A DNA stretch of 64,000 nt, taken from positions 43,240,498 to 43,304,497 of the forward strand of contig OU964921.1 of assembly GCA_918807975.1 (NCBI GenBank). Direction: 5' to 3'. Positions 11,620 to 22,953 of this stretch are shown in pieces; within the stretch, counting starts at the first letter, position 1, and each line of letters opens with the position of its first letter. The stretch is from Aplidium turbinatum. Its lineage: Eukaryota; Chordata; Ascidiacea; Aplousobranchia; Polyclinidae. The notes below the pieces were generated by a model that saw only the letters and a program-made list of their open reading frames with translations, ran no database searches and was not told the origin of the DNA. A program made the position numbers and the translations under genes.

Positions 11620-14320
11620 GGCTCCCAGACTACAGTCATTTCTTTAACTTTTTGATGCATATCTCGTGACTTGTACGTAGCTTCTAATTGTTCTATAGTT
11701 TCACACTGTTCATCCCACCACTTTTGTTTTGCTGTTTGGCACTTTTGATTTATTTCTTTATGTAGATTAAAATACTGGATGTTATTGTCTTTGTTTCTTT
11801 TTCTTTCTATCATCAAGTCTAGAATCTCTTGATTCATCCATGGTTGCTTAGAGGCTTTTTTTCTTTTGTTTTAAAAAAGTTAAAGAAATGTTAAAGAAAT
11901 GACTGGTAATAGAAAGTCAAAAGCAAGACAAAACAATTGCATCAAGGATAAAGACGGAAAAATGATTTTCGACCGAAATCTGGTGACGCGAAGATGGGAA
12001 GAGTATATTAGCGACCTGTATGGAGATGAGCAGTGGCGGCTCGTCCATAGAAACTGCAAAACTGCAGCACCCCCTGCACATTTCAGTATTTTTTTTTTTA
12101 ATAATTTTACGTTTTTTCTCATGTTTTCTATAAATCCTACCGACTGGAAGTTTCATAATTTCTGGATTTTAAAAGCTTTTTTAAGTTCTGTATTTGGCAG
12201 CTCTGAACTGCAAGCAATGCAGTTGCGATCTTATAAAAGAAGAACAAAGAGAAATTATGACGTCATATTTTGGCTGAGGTTGCTTTAAATCCTACAATTT
12301 CGAACTGCAAATTTTGCAGTTGCTGGTCACGTGGTCAAGCTAGCTACTGTTGCAAATACTTCATTGTTTTCAAGCACGATATTAGGTGGCTGCGACTGAT
12401 GTTGTTACATGGTTAGACTAATGTGCTTTGCTTTCTGCACAAAAAGATAAAGCTTAGAGACTAGGTTATCATTATTGTTGTTAAATTAAATTTTGTTAAG
12501 GTTCATTGTTAACTTACGATAATAAGTTAAGGTCAAAGGTCACATGCTAAAACAACCTATTTAAACTTGTTGAACATCAGGAAATTAAGTGCTCAAATAG
12601 CCTCAGAATTCATGAAATACCACTAAAATAGAGTAAAATTTTATGGGGGTCATGCCCCCAGACCCCCCTTGCTTGGCATCGCACCTTTGGCGCTCACTCT
12701 TTCACGTATACCTCCGGTTGCAGCACCCCCTGCTATAAATACCACGAGCCGCCACTGGAGATGAGAGAGGAAATATTCCTGCTATTAATAATGAAGAAGG
12801 TGAACCAATACTGGAATCTGAATTTGATGAAGCCATAAATGAATTGAAAATCCATAAAGCTCCTGGTAAAGATCAAATAACAACGGAAATGATAAGAGCT
12901 CTGGATTGTGAAGAACTAAAACATATTTATAACTTATGTAATAACATCTACATGAATGGCCACATACCACTAGAAATGAATGAATCCATTCTTGTCAAAC
13001 TGCCGAAGAAGCTAAAAGCCACACAGTGTACAGAATTTAGAACCCTTAGTCTGATGAGTCATATACTAAAAATTTTGCTGAGAGTCGTTCTCAGAAGAAA
13101 TAGAAAAATCATCGAAAATGAAATTAATGAAACTCAAAGTGGTTTTATGCCTGGAAAGGGAACACGGGAAGGAATTTTCAATATGAGAACTATATGTGAA
13201 CGTTACTACCAAATCAATAAAGATGTTTATACCTGCTTTATAGACTATGAAAAGGCCTTTGACCGAGTTAAACACGAAAAATTGATGCAATGTTTGGCTG
13301 ATATAGGTTTAAATGGAAAAGATCTGCGACTGATAGCTAATCTATATTGGACGCAAAAGGCATTTATTCAGATAGAAGATGGTTTATCTGGTGCAATGGA
13401 CATAAAACGTGTGGAGTTCGCCAGGGATGTATACTATCTCCATGTCTATTCAACCTGTATACTGAAATGATTTTCAGACAGATTGATGGAATGGAGGGTA
13501 TCAGCATAGGAGGTATGAACATATCCAACCTACGGTATGCAGACGATACTGTTTTATTGGCGGAATCAGCAGAAGCTCTCCAAACAATAATAGAAAAAGT
13601 GAACAATATTGGAAAGGAATATAACATGAAAATTAACACAAACAAGACGAAAGCGATGATTATTACAAGAAAAGAAAATGTACCGAGTTTAAATATTACT
13701 ATTGACGGAATGTTGGTCGAGCAAGTCAAAAGCTTTACCTATCTGGGACACACAATAACTGACAATGGCAGATGCGATACGGAAATATTGAGACGAATAG
13801 AAATAGCAAGAAACAACTTCGTAAAAATGAAAAAGACATTAACAACACGCAAAATTAACATCAACACTCGAAAACGAATTGCGAAATGCTATATATGGAC
13901 TACGTTACTCTACAATGCAGAAACATGGACACTGTCATCACAGATGGTTAAACGACTTGAGGCATTTGAAATGTGGATTTATAGAAGAATGCTTAAAATT
14001 TCATGGAAGGATTAAATCACAAACAAAGATGTACTATCCAGAATACAAACCAACATGGAAGTTCTACAAACAATTAAATCAAGAAAATTGAAATATTTTG
14101 GCCACATGATTCGCAATAATTCTATTCAAAGACAACTACTAGAAGGAAAAATGAACAGCTAACGAAATAGGGGCAGACCACCAAAAATTTGGACTAATGA
14201 TATTGAAGACTGGTCAGGACTTAACTACAAAACTGCAGTAGAAAAATCTTACAACAGAGAAACTTGGCGTCTCATTGCCTCCAACCCTCGACGAGAGGAA
14301 GGAACTTAATGATGATGATG
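11620..14320 (+). mobile_element. RTE-type LINE with 5' inversion (degraded)
   Basis: Non-LTR retrotransposon. 11620-11850 on the minus strand encodes the spacer after the endonuclease (MNQEILDLMIERKRN, KWWDEQCETIEQLE). From 11870 the plus strand continues the same protein (MTGNRKSKARQ...) into the reverse transcriptase: KAPGKDQITTEMIR near 12855, FIDYEKAFDRV near 13240, RQGCILSPCLFNLY near 13420, NLRYADDTVLLAES near 13525, YLGHTITDNGRCD near 13740, ETWTLSSQ near 13920 and GRPPKIW near 14175. It ends in a (GATGAT)n tail, usual for RTE. A frameshift separates the 13470 and 13410 frames and stops lie after 14012. It is split by a hAT MITE at 12031-12757. Fragments of the same family lie at 29556-29745. 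Confidence 0.85.
12031..12757. mobile_element. hAT MITE, 727 bp, inside the LINE
   Basis: Ends CAGTGGCGGCTCGT...ACGAGCCGCCACTG, with perfect 8-bp target duplication GAGATGAG (12023-12030, 12758-12765). LINE sequence resumes in register after it. 'GCAGCACCCCC' occurs near both ends. No transposase. Confidence 0.95.
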
Positions 14321-15532
14321 AGAAAGCTTGCTTTTGCTTCAGTTCTAGCAAAAGTTGTTTCCAACGCTGATCACCTCAAACTCTAATCCAACAAGCTAAA
14401 ACTTGCTATTGCCTGGGATTTCCCCAATGACGCGCCAAGGTGTGCAGATCAGCGAGTGAACAGCCTGGCTGACCTAAAACCATTGCTGTTTTCGCTGCCT
14501 TGTGACGTCATTTTTCTTAATTGTTTATTTTAAATGGCACTCGCCAAGCTGTCAGTGCACACCCAGCTTAAAGGTAATGACCGAAAAAAATTAAAGGCAA
14601 TGACCTCAAACGTTGGAGTATTAAAATTAGAAGGGGACGAGTTTTGCAATTGAAAAGAAAGCAATCAGCATGCAGCAAGATGTTAGAATATCATGAAAGT
14701 AAAGAACATCGACAACCGATGGAAATTTTCTTTTTTTCTGGATTTCTTGGGGTGTGCAGTGCACACCTTGAACACCCTGAATATACGCCACTGTGATCAA
14801 CACACAAGTTAAAAGTACTGAAGTTTAAGAAAAGTCTTTACTTCACAGCAAAGCACAGTTGGGAATAAAACTTTACATAAATTAAATGTGATTGACCAAA
14901 CAAACCCTTACAAAACCAATTTTTTGCAAAAATAGCAAAAATTTACACTTTTATAGGCTATATATTTTTGTTAAGGGGAAGGAGAGGAACGTGACAACTC
15001 TAAGCAATTCAATAGCAACATATAAACGATTGGAATAGACCTAGCCTATATAACTTAAATAATTGAAACATGGACTGAGAAAGCTAATTCTTTGAGAGCT
15101 TAATCCTGGCAATTTCGGATAGCTTACTTGTAGAAGCTTACTGGTCACAACGGTAAACCATAATCTCTTCGTGGGAAAATTGTAACATAAGATTCCCGCA
15201 TCCGTTCGTCTGTATGCAATGACCGAAAAGAAACACTCTTCTGAAACGTCTATTCAAGAATTGTATTTCTGTAAAAAATAGCCCACTGGCCGTCGAAACT
15301 GAGGTGCAACGCGATACACCACTAAACTTGTCACTACAAAACAACTTACTTGGATAAAGACGGAAATTCGTCCAGCTGGCAAGCACTAAGCAAACAGTTA
15401 AATATTCGACCACTCTTCAAGCAACAATTTAAAAAAATGACGAGAATAAATTACGATATTTCAAACGCACGTAGGCAGTTACTGTGACGTAATAATGATA
15501 AGCAATGATAAGTTAATCAAGCAGCTGTTCTA

Positions 15533-15598
15533 GTTTGGCTCACACCTGTTCAAGCCTGGCTCACACCTGCTCAAGTTTGGCTTACACCTGTTCAAGTA
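15533..15598 (+). repeat. Three 21-bp tandem units
   Basis: GTTTGGCTCACACCTGTTCAA-like unit three times in a row. Just downstream, AGATTTAACGATGATGTAAT occurs twice (15604, 15657). Nothing coding is visible between 14330 and 16200 apart from a probable hAT end ATACGCCACTG near 14793. Confidence 0.8.
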
Positions 15599-16213
15599 AT
15601 TAAAGATTTAACGATGATGTAATGTTATGCTGCAGCTGCAAATGGTTGTGCAATTCAAGATTTAACGATGATGTAATCTTTGCTATTTTCTAGCAACAGT
15701 CCATGACGTAAGACGTCAGGTTTAGTAGACAATGGTTTTGTGTGACGTTTGATATGAAAACTGTCCGTAACACTTACAACCACTGACACAAACCCGATCG
15801 TTGTCAATAAATTATTCCATCCGCTAAGTAGGCTAACGCTTGATGGAGATCGAGTGTAGCGCCTTCGGCTTGTTACGTTTCCTTGAGTCTTATTGCCGTC
15901 GTGTAATCTGTGTTTGTTAGGATTTTGAAACGGTGGCTAGAATATGGGAGTTGCCTTAGAATTTGTACCACTTAGTAGGGCTTGATATACAAATTACATA
16001 GGCTATAGGCCTACGTAGTTTTACATCGTTGTAGCTGGTTGTTGTGTTGTGCATCTTCCGTATGCTGCATTGCTTGAAGCATTCTAATCACACGGAACTT
16101 CCTTAAAATCAACAGCTTAGTGCGAAAACAAAAAGTCTGTATCAGTATGGTTTTGGTCAGTCAATAGGGTGGTGTGTTAATTATTTTAGTCAGTTTACCA
16201 CGGATTCTTTGTG

Positions 16214-16497
16214 GTTGGTTGGTTTTGAATCTTTATTGTCGGACTGACAAAGCCTTGATTGGTTATTCCTGATAGTTTCGCATGCTTGCAGAGGCTCTTG
16301 ACACAGAGCCGGTTACCGAGATTGGCAGAGTGAAGTTTTCCGATTGTTGAAGTGTTGTTGCTGGGGAATTATTCCATTCACTAGGTGCCGCCGAATGGAG
16401 AGCAGTCCTGAAATGCGTTGCTCAAGCGCATACCCTGAGAGTCGAACGTGCGCCGCGTGATCTTGAGTCTGCCGCGTAACTATACTGAGCTAACGGG
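16214..16497 (-). mobile_element. tRNA-derived SINE, family B
   Basis: Minus-strand copy of the family seen also at 17197, 18302, 46572 and 47288. It contains the complement of the B-box GGTTCGACTC region and the body words GCAACGCA, GGACTGCTCTCCATTCGGC, CGGTAACCGGC and the tail word GATTCAAAACCAACC. The tRNA head is rearranged, so the copy is old. Confidence 0.8.
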
Positions 16498-17196
16498 GCG
16501 GACTTTTCTTGGAAGTCACGGTCACGGTGTCAATTTAGTTATGATTATTAGTTTTCATGTTCTGAATCAGTTCAATTCGTTTTATTTGTATAGGCAGTGC
16601 TGTATTCGTAAAAAAAGCACAAGGCCTACTGCCAGATTTGTCAAAATGATATATAATACACAACTTGCAAAATACTAGGCTAATCTTTATTCTATCATAA
16701 CATGAATTATTTTATCATGATCAAAATTGGACGAGAGGTACAAAATTGTTTATTTTTCTATCAATAGCCTACATTCCAAACAGCCTGCCGAGAGGAATCT
16801 ACATCTTTATCCTCTTTACAAATTTGGGATCTAGGGAAGTTGTCAAGAATCAGTAAAGATAACATAGGCACTCACTTTGGAAAATCAGAGGGCATACTAT
16901 AGTTGGTCGAAAAAGCAGAGAGTATACTGCGTATACCACCGTATACCCTCGAATACAGCACTGTTTGTAGGCTAATCAAGGCATTATTTGGCTGCGACGT
17001 TTTCAATCTGGAAGTTCGTTACTTTCCTTACAATAAACTCGTAATCGCTTGATATGGATGGATGTTCCGAAAATCCTACATCCACTACCGAGAGCATGCC
17101 TTGAATGCGGTGTTTAACCGCACACCCCGAAGTCTATCCTTGCAGCAGAAAAAAACAAAAAAAGTTTTTTCTCTCTTTGTAAATTTTTGGTTGTTC

Positions 17197-17400
17197 CATC
17201 TTTCCCAATAGCTCAGTTGGTTAGCGCGTGACTTCGTGAAGATAGAAGCTTCGAGATCAAGCGGTGCTAGTTCGACTCTCGGAGTGTGTGCTTGAACAAC
17301 GCACGTTAAGGTCTGCTCTGCATGCAGCGACATCTAATGGATGGAATAATTCCCCGCAGCAACAGTTCAACAATCAGAAAACTTTAATTCAATCAATCAA
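17197..17400 (+). mobile_element. tRNA-derived SINE, family B (5' part)
   Basis: Head CCCAATAGCTCAGTTGGTTAGCGCG with B-box TAGTTCGACTCTC, then CAACGCACG, CATCTAATGGATGGAATAATT and CAACAATCAGAAAACTT. The 3' tail is replaced by other sequence. A tail fragment of the same family lies at 20143-20290, beyond the hAT. Confidence 0.8.
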
Positions 17401-18301
17401 TCATTTTATTTTTCGTCATTAACGCGTCCGGGACGAAAAATATACTAACTACAAAAATCGATATAAACCTACCAGCACGTTAACGAACGGGAAAAGGTGG
17501 CAAAACCTTGAAAGGTTTGAAACGTGCCTGAATGAAAAATTATGTAGTAGGCTATATATCAGTAGTTAGCACGGCCACAAAACCCCCAAAAAAAACAAAT
17601 AGCAAAAAATAAAACAAAAACAGAGAGAAGCACACATGTAGTAATGAATGACAGCCTAATGAAAAGTGTTGTGGATTGAATTTGCCAGTTCCAATATTGA
17701 TGTGGATGAGCAGTCATAATACATAGGTGGGCAAAGTTACTTTCAAAAGTAACTGAGTTACAGTTACAGTTACTTGGCCAAAATGGTAACTGAGTTACCG
17801 TTACAGTTACCGATTTTAAAAAGTAACTAGTTACCGTTACTAGTTACAGTTACTAGTTACTTTCAGTTACTCACAAATCTGAACATAAAATTCTGCACCT
17901 GGCCAGCTCTGCATGCAAGTCCAGTTTAACCGCAATGTTTGATATATAGTGTTAGAGCCATCCATGCTAACATAACAGCACAAATACAAAACCAACAAGG
18001 TTTTATTTAAAAAAAATACTCAGTGGCTTATATGTTTATTTCCTTTGAGAAATACGAGCATTTCAAAGTGCTCGTCACTCAGGCCTGCCCTTTTGGGCTT
18101 TAAAATGTCCTTCCTTGCCCAATCGTCGTCGTCGTGTGAGCCTCTGGGGCCGAGAGTCTATCCTTTTACCGCCCCAGATTCACAATGTTCCCGGACTACA
18201 CTGGAAGGCTACTAGAGAGCAGTCAGTCTTTGGTTTCATCATTCATGACACGCAAACCTTCCACTCCGTTAGGTGGCTTGAAGATGTTACAGTCATTGAT
18301 G

Positions 18302-18616
18302 ATGTCCGCCCTGATAGTTCAATTGGTTAGCGCGTCACTTCTGGAACGAAGAAGCTTCAAGATCAAGCGACACTGGTTCGACTCTCAGGGCATGCGCTTG
18401 AGCAACGCACGTTGAGGACTGCTCTCTATTTAGTGGCATCTAATAGATGGAATAATTTCCCAGCAACAAGACTTCAACAATCGGAAACTTCACTCTGTCA
18501 ATCTCGGTGACCGGGCCTGCGTCAGTGATTGAAAGCCTTTAGTCTACAAGTATGCGAAACTGCCAGGATTAAGTTCTGCAAGAAGCTTTCCCAGTCCGAG
18601 GATAAAGATTTAATCA
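18302..18616 (+). mobile_element. tRNA-derived SINE, family B (near complete)
   Basis: Head CGCCCTGATAGTTCAATTGG with TTAGCGCGTCACTTCTGG, then B-box GGTTCGACTCTC. The body has GCAACGCACGTTGAGGACTG and CGGTGACCGGGCCTGCG; the tail is AGTCCGAGGATAAAGATT then (AATC)n. It is the best copy for defining the family. Confidence 0.85.
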
Positions 18617-18841
18617 ATCAATGATGTGGTTTGCGGTCTGTTCCTCGGCACCACATTCACAGGAGGAGGAAGAGGCCATTTTCCATTGGTGCATGGTTGA
18701 GCGGAAAAGCCCGACGCCCGTACGGAGACGGTTGAGGCGCACCCATGCCTGTCTTGGTAGTGTCAGGTCAATAGAGAGTGTGTCGGCGTCGGGGATGAAC
18801 GAATAAAGTCTGGTGATGAACAAGTGCTGCAATGAAAACAA
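18614..18841 (-). mobile_element. 3' coding fragment of a non-LTR retrotransposon
   Basis: An open minus-strand frame reads LPRQAWVRLNRLRTGVG then MHQWKMASSSSCECGAEEQT..HII. This is the C-terminal segment with a Cys-x-Cys...His zinc motif after the reverse transcriptase of Jockey/CR1-group LINEs. About 75 codons remain. Confidence 0.75.
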
Positions 18842-19346
18842 TATTTCTACTGCAGCACTTGACGAAATGGGAGTGTTATGTTTTTAAAACAGTTTTTTCA
18901 TCGGTCCAATTGTGAATCTGGATCCGCTTAACTTGTTCTCAGGGTCCGCTTCCAAATACTCCTGTAACAGATTCAACGCGCATTGCTTTCTTTTCTAAGT
19001 TTTTGCGTAAAGTGGTGCAAAAAGTCCTCCGTGGCTCTACCTACCACCATCCACTTCAGTGTCGCTGCTACTCCCCTCTTCAGCAGAGCAGTTTGCTTCT
19101 TCAAGTGCTTGAAGCATGTTCTGTTTTATTTTGGTCTTCCATTCAGCATTGTCGCTTAATGATCAGGCATTAAACACGGATAAGTCTAAATTGTGGGTGG
19201 AATGCAGTCGCTGTCCTCGAACCAATGACCAAATCTGGTTTGTATTGCTTCCACAAGAACGTCCATCAACGGCAAGCAAACAGCAATGCTGTTGCTCTGG
19301 TTTTAATGTCAGACAATCTTTTTAGAGGCATTGCAAGCGTTACACT

Positions 19347-19640
19347 AAATGCAATAAATTTCAACTTCTTGAAGGTAACTAACTAACTAACTGACTATAA
19401 GCATCAACAAATTGCTTTTAATCGCTGCGTGTTTCTTGATGCTTATAGTCATTAGTCAGTTACCTTCAAGAAGTTGAAATTTACTGCATTTTTATAAATA
19501 TTTTCAGGTTCCTGATGAGGGCTTAAGTTAAACCGAAAATGTTTGACTGTTAAACTCATTTGTAAATATGTACAGTAAAATATATTATTATAATGCTCAA
19601 CCCTGTTGTATTGTTGTGTCTTGCCTGTCTTTGGTACATA
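19347..19640. mobile_element. Penelope-like terminal repeat with hairpin
   Basis: Arms 19347-19406 and 19436-19491 are nearly perfect inverted repeats (AATTTCAACTTCTTGAAGG...TATAAGCATCA) around a 29-bp loop. Then comes CTGATGAGGGCTTAAG...CCGAAAATG, the terminal signature of Penelope-like elements and hammerhead-like in its conserved core. A fossil, without coding sequence here. Confidence 0.55.
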
Positions 19641-20142
19641 TTGATTAATCGCCAAAAACAATTAATTTAGCCGAATCAGTTATCAAAAATTGCCAAAAAA
19701 GAGCCAAATCATAAATATGAAGCTAAACGTCTTAAAAAATCTCCAGATTTCTGGACTTTGGCGATAAATTCGCCAATATGGCAACTCTTCTCCACCAAAC
19801 CAAAAAACAAACGTAGAACCGCGCATGCGCATTGCGCTGTGCTGCGCCGCTACCTGTGCGAGAAAAATGCATTATTGCGCAAAACGCAGCAAACACGCAC
19901 TAAACAAGACACAAACACGTGCAGAGAAATAAACGGCAATTAAAAACTAAAATTTCAATACAAAAGTAACTTGTAACTGTAACTGTTGAAAAAGTGCTAA
20001 AATAGGAACTAGTTACCGCGTTTCGTTACTTTTGGAAAATAGTAACGAAGTTACCGTTACAGTTACTCAAAAAGTAACTAGTTACAGTAACTAGTTACTT
20101 TTGTAACTAGTTACTGCCCACCTCTGCATAATAATAATAGGA

Positions 20143-20290
20143 TGGAGAAAGAAATTGAAAATTTGTCAATATCGGTGACCGGACTTGCGTCAGTGGTTCA
20201 AAACTGCTACAAGTATGCGAAACTACCAAGATTTAGTTCTCAATAAAGCTTTCCCAGTCCGAAGATAAAGATTCCATCAATCTATCAATT
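20143..20290 (+). mobile_element. SINE family B tail fragment
   Basis: Matches the 3' half of 18302-18616: ATCGGTGACCGG, TGCGTCAGTG, AAGTATGCGAAACT, TTTCCCAGTCCGAAGATAAAG. The head is absent; it may be the other half of the copy at 17197, split by the hAT. Confidence 0.7.
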
Positions 20291-20869
20291 TTCCCCTTAA
20301 ATCTTCTATTTAATTAAAAAACAAAAAAAGTTTTATAAAAGGTGATTCCCCAATTGTGTAGTTTTATCATCTAACTGGAGATCATTTATTATGTGTTTAT
20401 TCGTTGGACTGTATTTTATTTTGTAGAAGTTTTTAACCCGCAATTTTGCAGGGGTTGTTAAATACTGTGGTAACAAGAAGAACACTGTTTTCAATCAATC
20501 ACCGATTTCAAATATGTCTCTATTTGTTATTCAGAGGTATGGTACCGTATGGCAATTGCTTTGAATTTGGTGCATTCTGAGAGCATTTTCAACAAAAATA
20601 CGGTATGGGTATAAATATTCCTGTAAAATGGTGCTGTCCGGTGGCATAGCAAAAGGATAAGATCATGTTTTTTTTGGCATTTTTTCGGTAATAAAGCTAA
20701 GTCTCTATGTTTTCTTGTTGCTAATTCCTGGCTGAGATGTTTGAATGTTTGGTATTGGCAAAACTCGCTCTTTTAATGCAGTCTCGCTTAAAATTAGGAA
20801 AACTTTGTTTTAGAGACATAGAGACTGAAAGCATCATTCTCAATATCGTGACGTCACACGCGTGTCAAA

Positions 20870-20998
20870 GGGGGGTTGTAAGTCCGCTGTGAGACTAATA
20901 TCAGCTGTTTAGAAGCATATCAAACCATTCAACAATTTCTCACAAAATTTCGGGGGGGCCCGGACCCCTTGGGCCCCCCCATAGATCCGCACCTGGAT
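20870..20998. mobile_element. Partial hAT MITE of the 45110 family
   Basis: ACTAATATCAGCTGTTTAGA, CATATCAAACCATT and the GGGGGGGCCC run match 45270-45381; it ends AGATCCGCACCTG. The left end was not found. Upstream, 20540-20620 shares TTGAATTTGGTGCATTC with 2530-2560. Confidence 0.65.
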
Positions 20999-21074
20999 CT
21001 CCATCAGCTTATGTGTTCTAGATTTACAGGGTGAACAGAAAGTCAATGGATCAACTTATAAACGATTTATTAAT

Positions 21075-21835
21075 GGCAGTGGCTATTTGACCGGCTCCGG
21101 TCTTTGAATCTGAAACACTATTTGACCGGTCATGACGTCACTACATAAGCGCTTTTTTTTTTTTCTCTTTCAAAGCAAAAGACGAGAAACGCCGATATAA
21201 GTTCTAAATTCAACACGTTTTCTTCAACTCAGTCCGTGGCGCGTAGGTTACGTCTCCGACTGCCATTCTAGAGGCGATGAGTTTGATCCTATCCGGAAGC
21301 ATCCTTTTTTTTTCATTTTTTTTATCTCAATTTTGACCCGAAGCGCATTTTTGTGGTCAATTTTTAATTTGAGTAGCCTACAGCCCATTTTTTTATGTCT
21401 TTTCAAATGTGAGTAATAAAGTTAGAGTTTTTTTAATTTGCTGGAATTTGAGAATTTCTCTTGCTAATTTTCCGATCGTCATAAGTGACCGTGTTTGCCG
21501 AACGACCAATTACATTTTTGCCCTCAAGTTAGTTATATACAATACTTCTTTAAAAAATGGTTTTACCATTACCATTTTTTTTAAATAAAAAAAAATGAAA
21601 AAAAAGGATGCTTCCGGATAGTATCAAACTCATCCCCTCTAGAATGGCAGTCGGAGACGTAACCTACGCGCCACGGACTGAGTAGAAGAAAACGTGTTGA
21701 ATTTAGAACTTATATCGGCGTTTCTCGTCTTTTACTTTGAAAGAGAAAAAGAAAAAAGCGCTTATGTAGTGACGTCATGACCGGTCAAATAGTGTTTCAG
21801 ATTCAAAGACCGGAGCCGGTCAAATAGCCACTGCC
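21075..21835. mobile_element. MULE-like foldback element, about 235-bp arms
   Basis: Starts GGCAGTGGCTATTTGACCGG and ends with its exact complement. Arms 21075-21310 and 21600-21835 are nearly identical in inverted orientation. Flanked by a 9-bp target duplication TTTATTAAT (21066-21074, 21836-21844). A 9-bp duplication with long inverted ends is typical of Mutator-like elements. Each arm ends in a tRNA-like stretch (GTGGCGCGTAGGTTACG, GATGAGTTTGATCC). No coding capacity. Confidence 0.85.
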
Positions 21836-22017
21836 TTTATTAATAGAAAAGAAATAAAATTTCATCAAAAAACTGTCACAATGAGAGCTTACAATACTAA
21901 GAATAAATTTCTTTATGTTTTTAATGTGGCTGGTGGCTGCCCTTCATTTGATAACTCTCTATTCTTTGTCGGAAGTTTTCGACCAAGGCATGTAGCTCAT
22001 CCTGGGGTTGTTTGGCC

Positions 22018-22553
22018 TGGTACTACGACAGTTTATCGAACGACAGTTTATCGAACGACAGTTTATCGAATGACAGTTTATCGAACGACAGTTTATTGAA
22101 TGACAGTTTATCGAACAACAATTAATCAAACGACAGTTTATCGAAATGACAGTTTATCGAAACGACAGTTAATCGAACGACAGTTAATCGAACGACAGTT
22201 TATCGAACGACAATTTATCAAACGGCAGTTAATCGAAAACTTAACCCCTAATCGAAAACCTAACCCCTAATCGAAAACCTAACCCCTAACCTAACCACTA
22301 ACCCTTAGCCCCTAACTATTATCCCCTAGCCCCTAACCCCTGAGTATTCCATTGCATATGTGCTTCGTCGTTCGATAGATTGTTTCGATAAACAGTCGTT
22401 CAATGAACTGTCGTTTCGATAAACAGTCATTTCGATGAACTGTCGTTTCGATGAATTGTCGTTCGATGAACTGTCTTTCGATAAACTGTCGTTCGATGAA
22501 CTGTCGTTCGATAAATTGTCTTTCGATAAATTGTCGCGTCACGGCTTGGCCTA
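22018..22553. mobile_element. Foldback element of 15-bp units with a CCTAACCCC core
   Basis: Left: GACAGTTTATCGAAC-type units, about 12 copies (22026-22230). Right: their complement, about 10 copies (22361-22540). Centre: CTAATCGAAAACCTAACCC and CTAACCCCTAACC repeats (22240-22345). TTGGCCT occurs just outside on both sides (22011-22017, about 22544-22550), a probable target duplication. No gene. Confidence 0.8.
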
Positions 22554-22953
22554 TTCCCGCAGAAGGGATTGCTTAAAAACATCAACATTTGGTTGAGCAA
22601 TATAGGGATACTAGAACTAGGAGATTACTCATTCAAAACGAAGGTGGACAACTAGAGGGTCATTGTGTTATGGGTTATAACAAAATTTGGTGCAACTGCA
22701 GCTTAAGGTCTACCGCCATATGTCACATACCCAGGTGCAGTGTATGTGATTTTGCTGCATGTGTGCAAAGTGTGCATTGCCAAAATAAATGCATGAAAAT
22801 ATGTGATATCATGTTTATGTAATACTATATACTAGTCATAATATTGCAGCAATAGATTTTACGCTGCAGTGGTAATAGTAGTTAGCCTCACACTGCAGTA
22901 GCAAACTTTTGCCGATGTTCTGGCATCTGAAACCTCATGCAAAATATAGCATT

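Larger units (their letters stand above)
17722..20126. mobile_element. hAT element with GTAACT-rich ends, heavily invaded
   Basis: Ends CATAGGTGGGCAAAGTTAC...GTAACTAGTTACTGCCCACCTCTG. Subterminal arrays of AGTTAC/GTAACT fill about 150 bp on each side. CATAATA is repeated at both outer borders (17715-17721, 20127-20133), close to an 8-bp duplication. It contains a family B SINE (18302), a LINE tail (18614) and a Penelope-like terminal hairpin (19347). No transposase seen. Confidence 0.8.
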
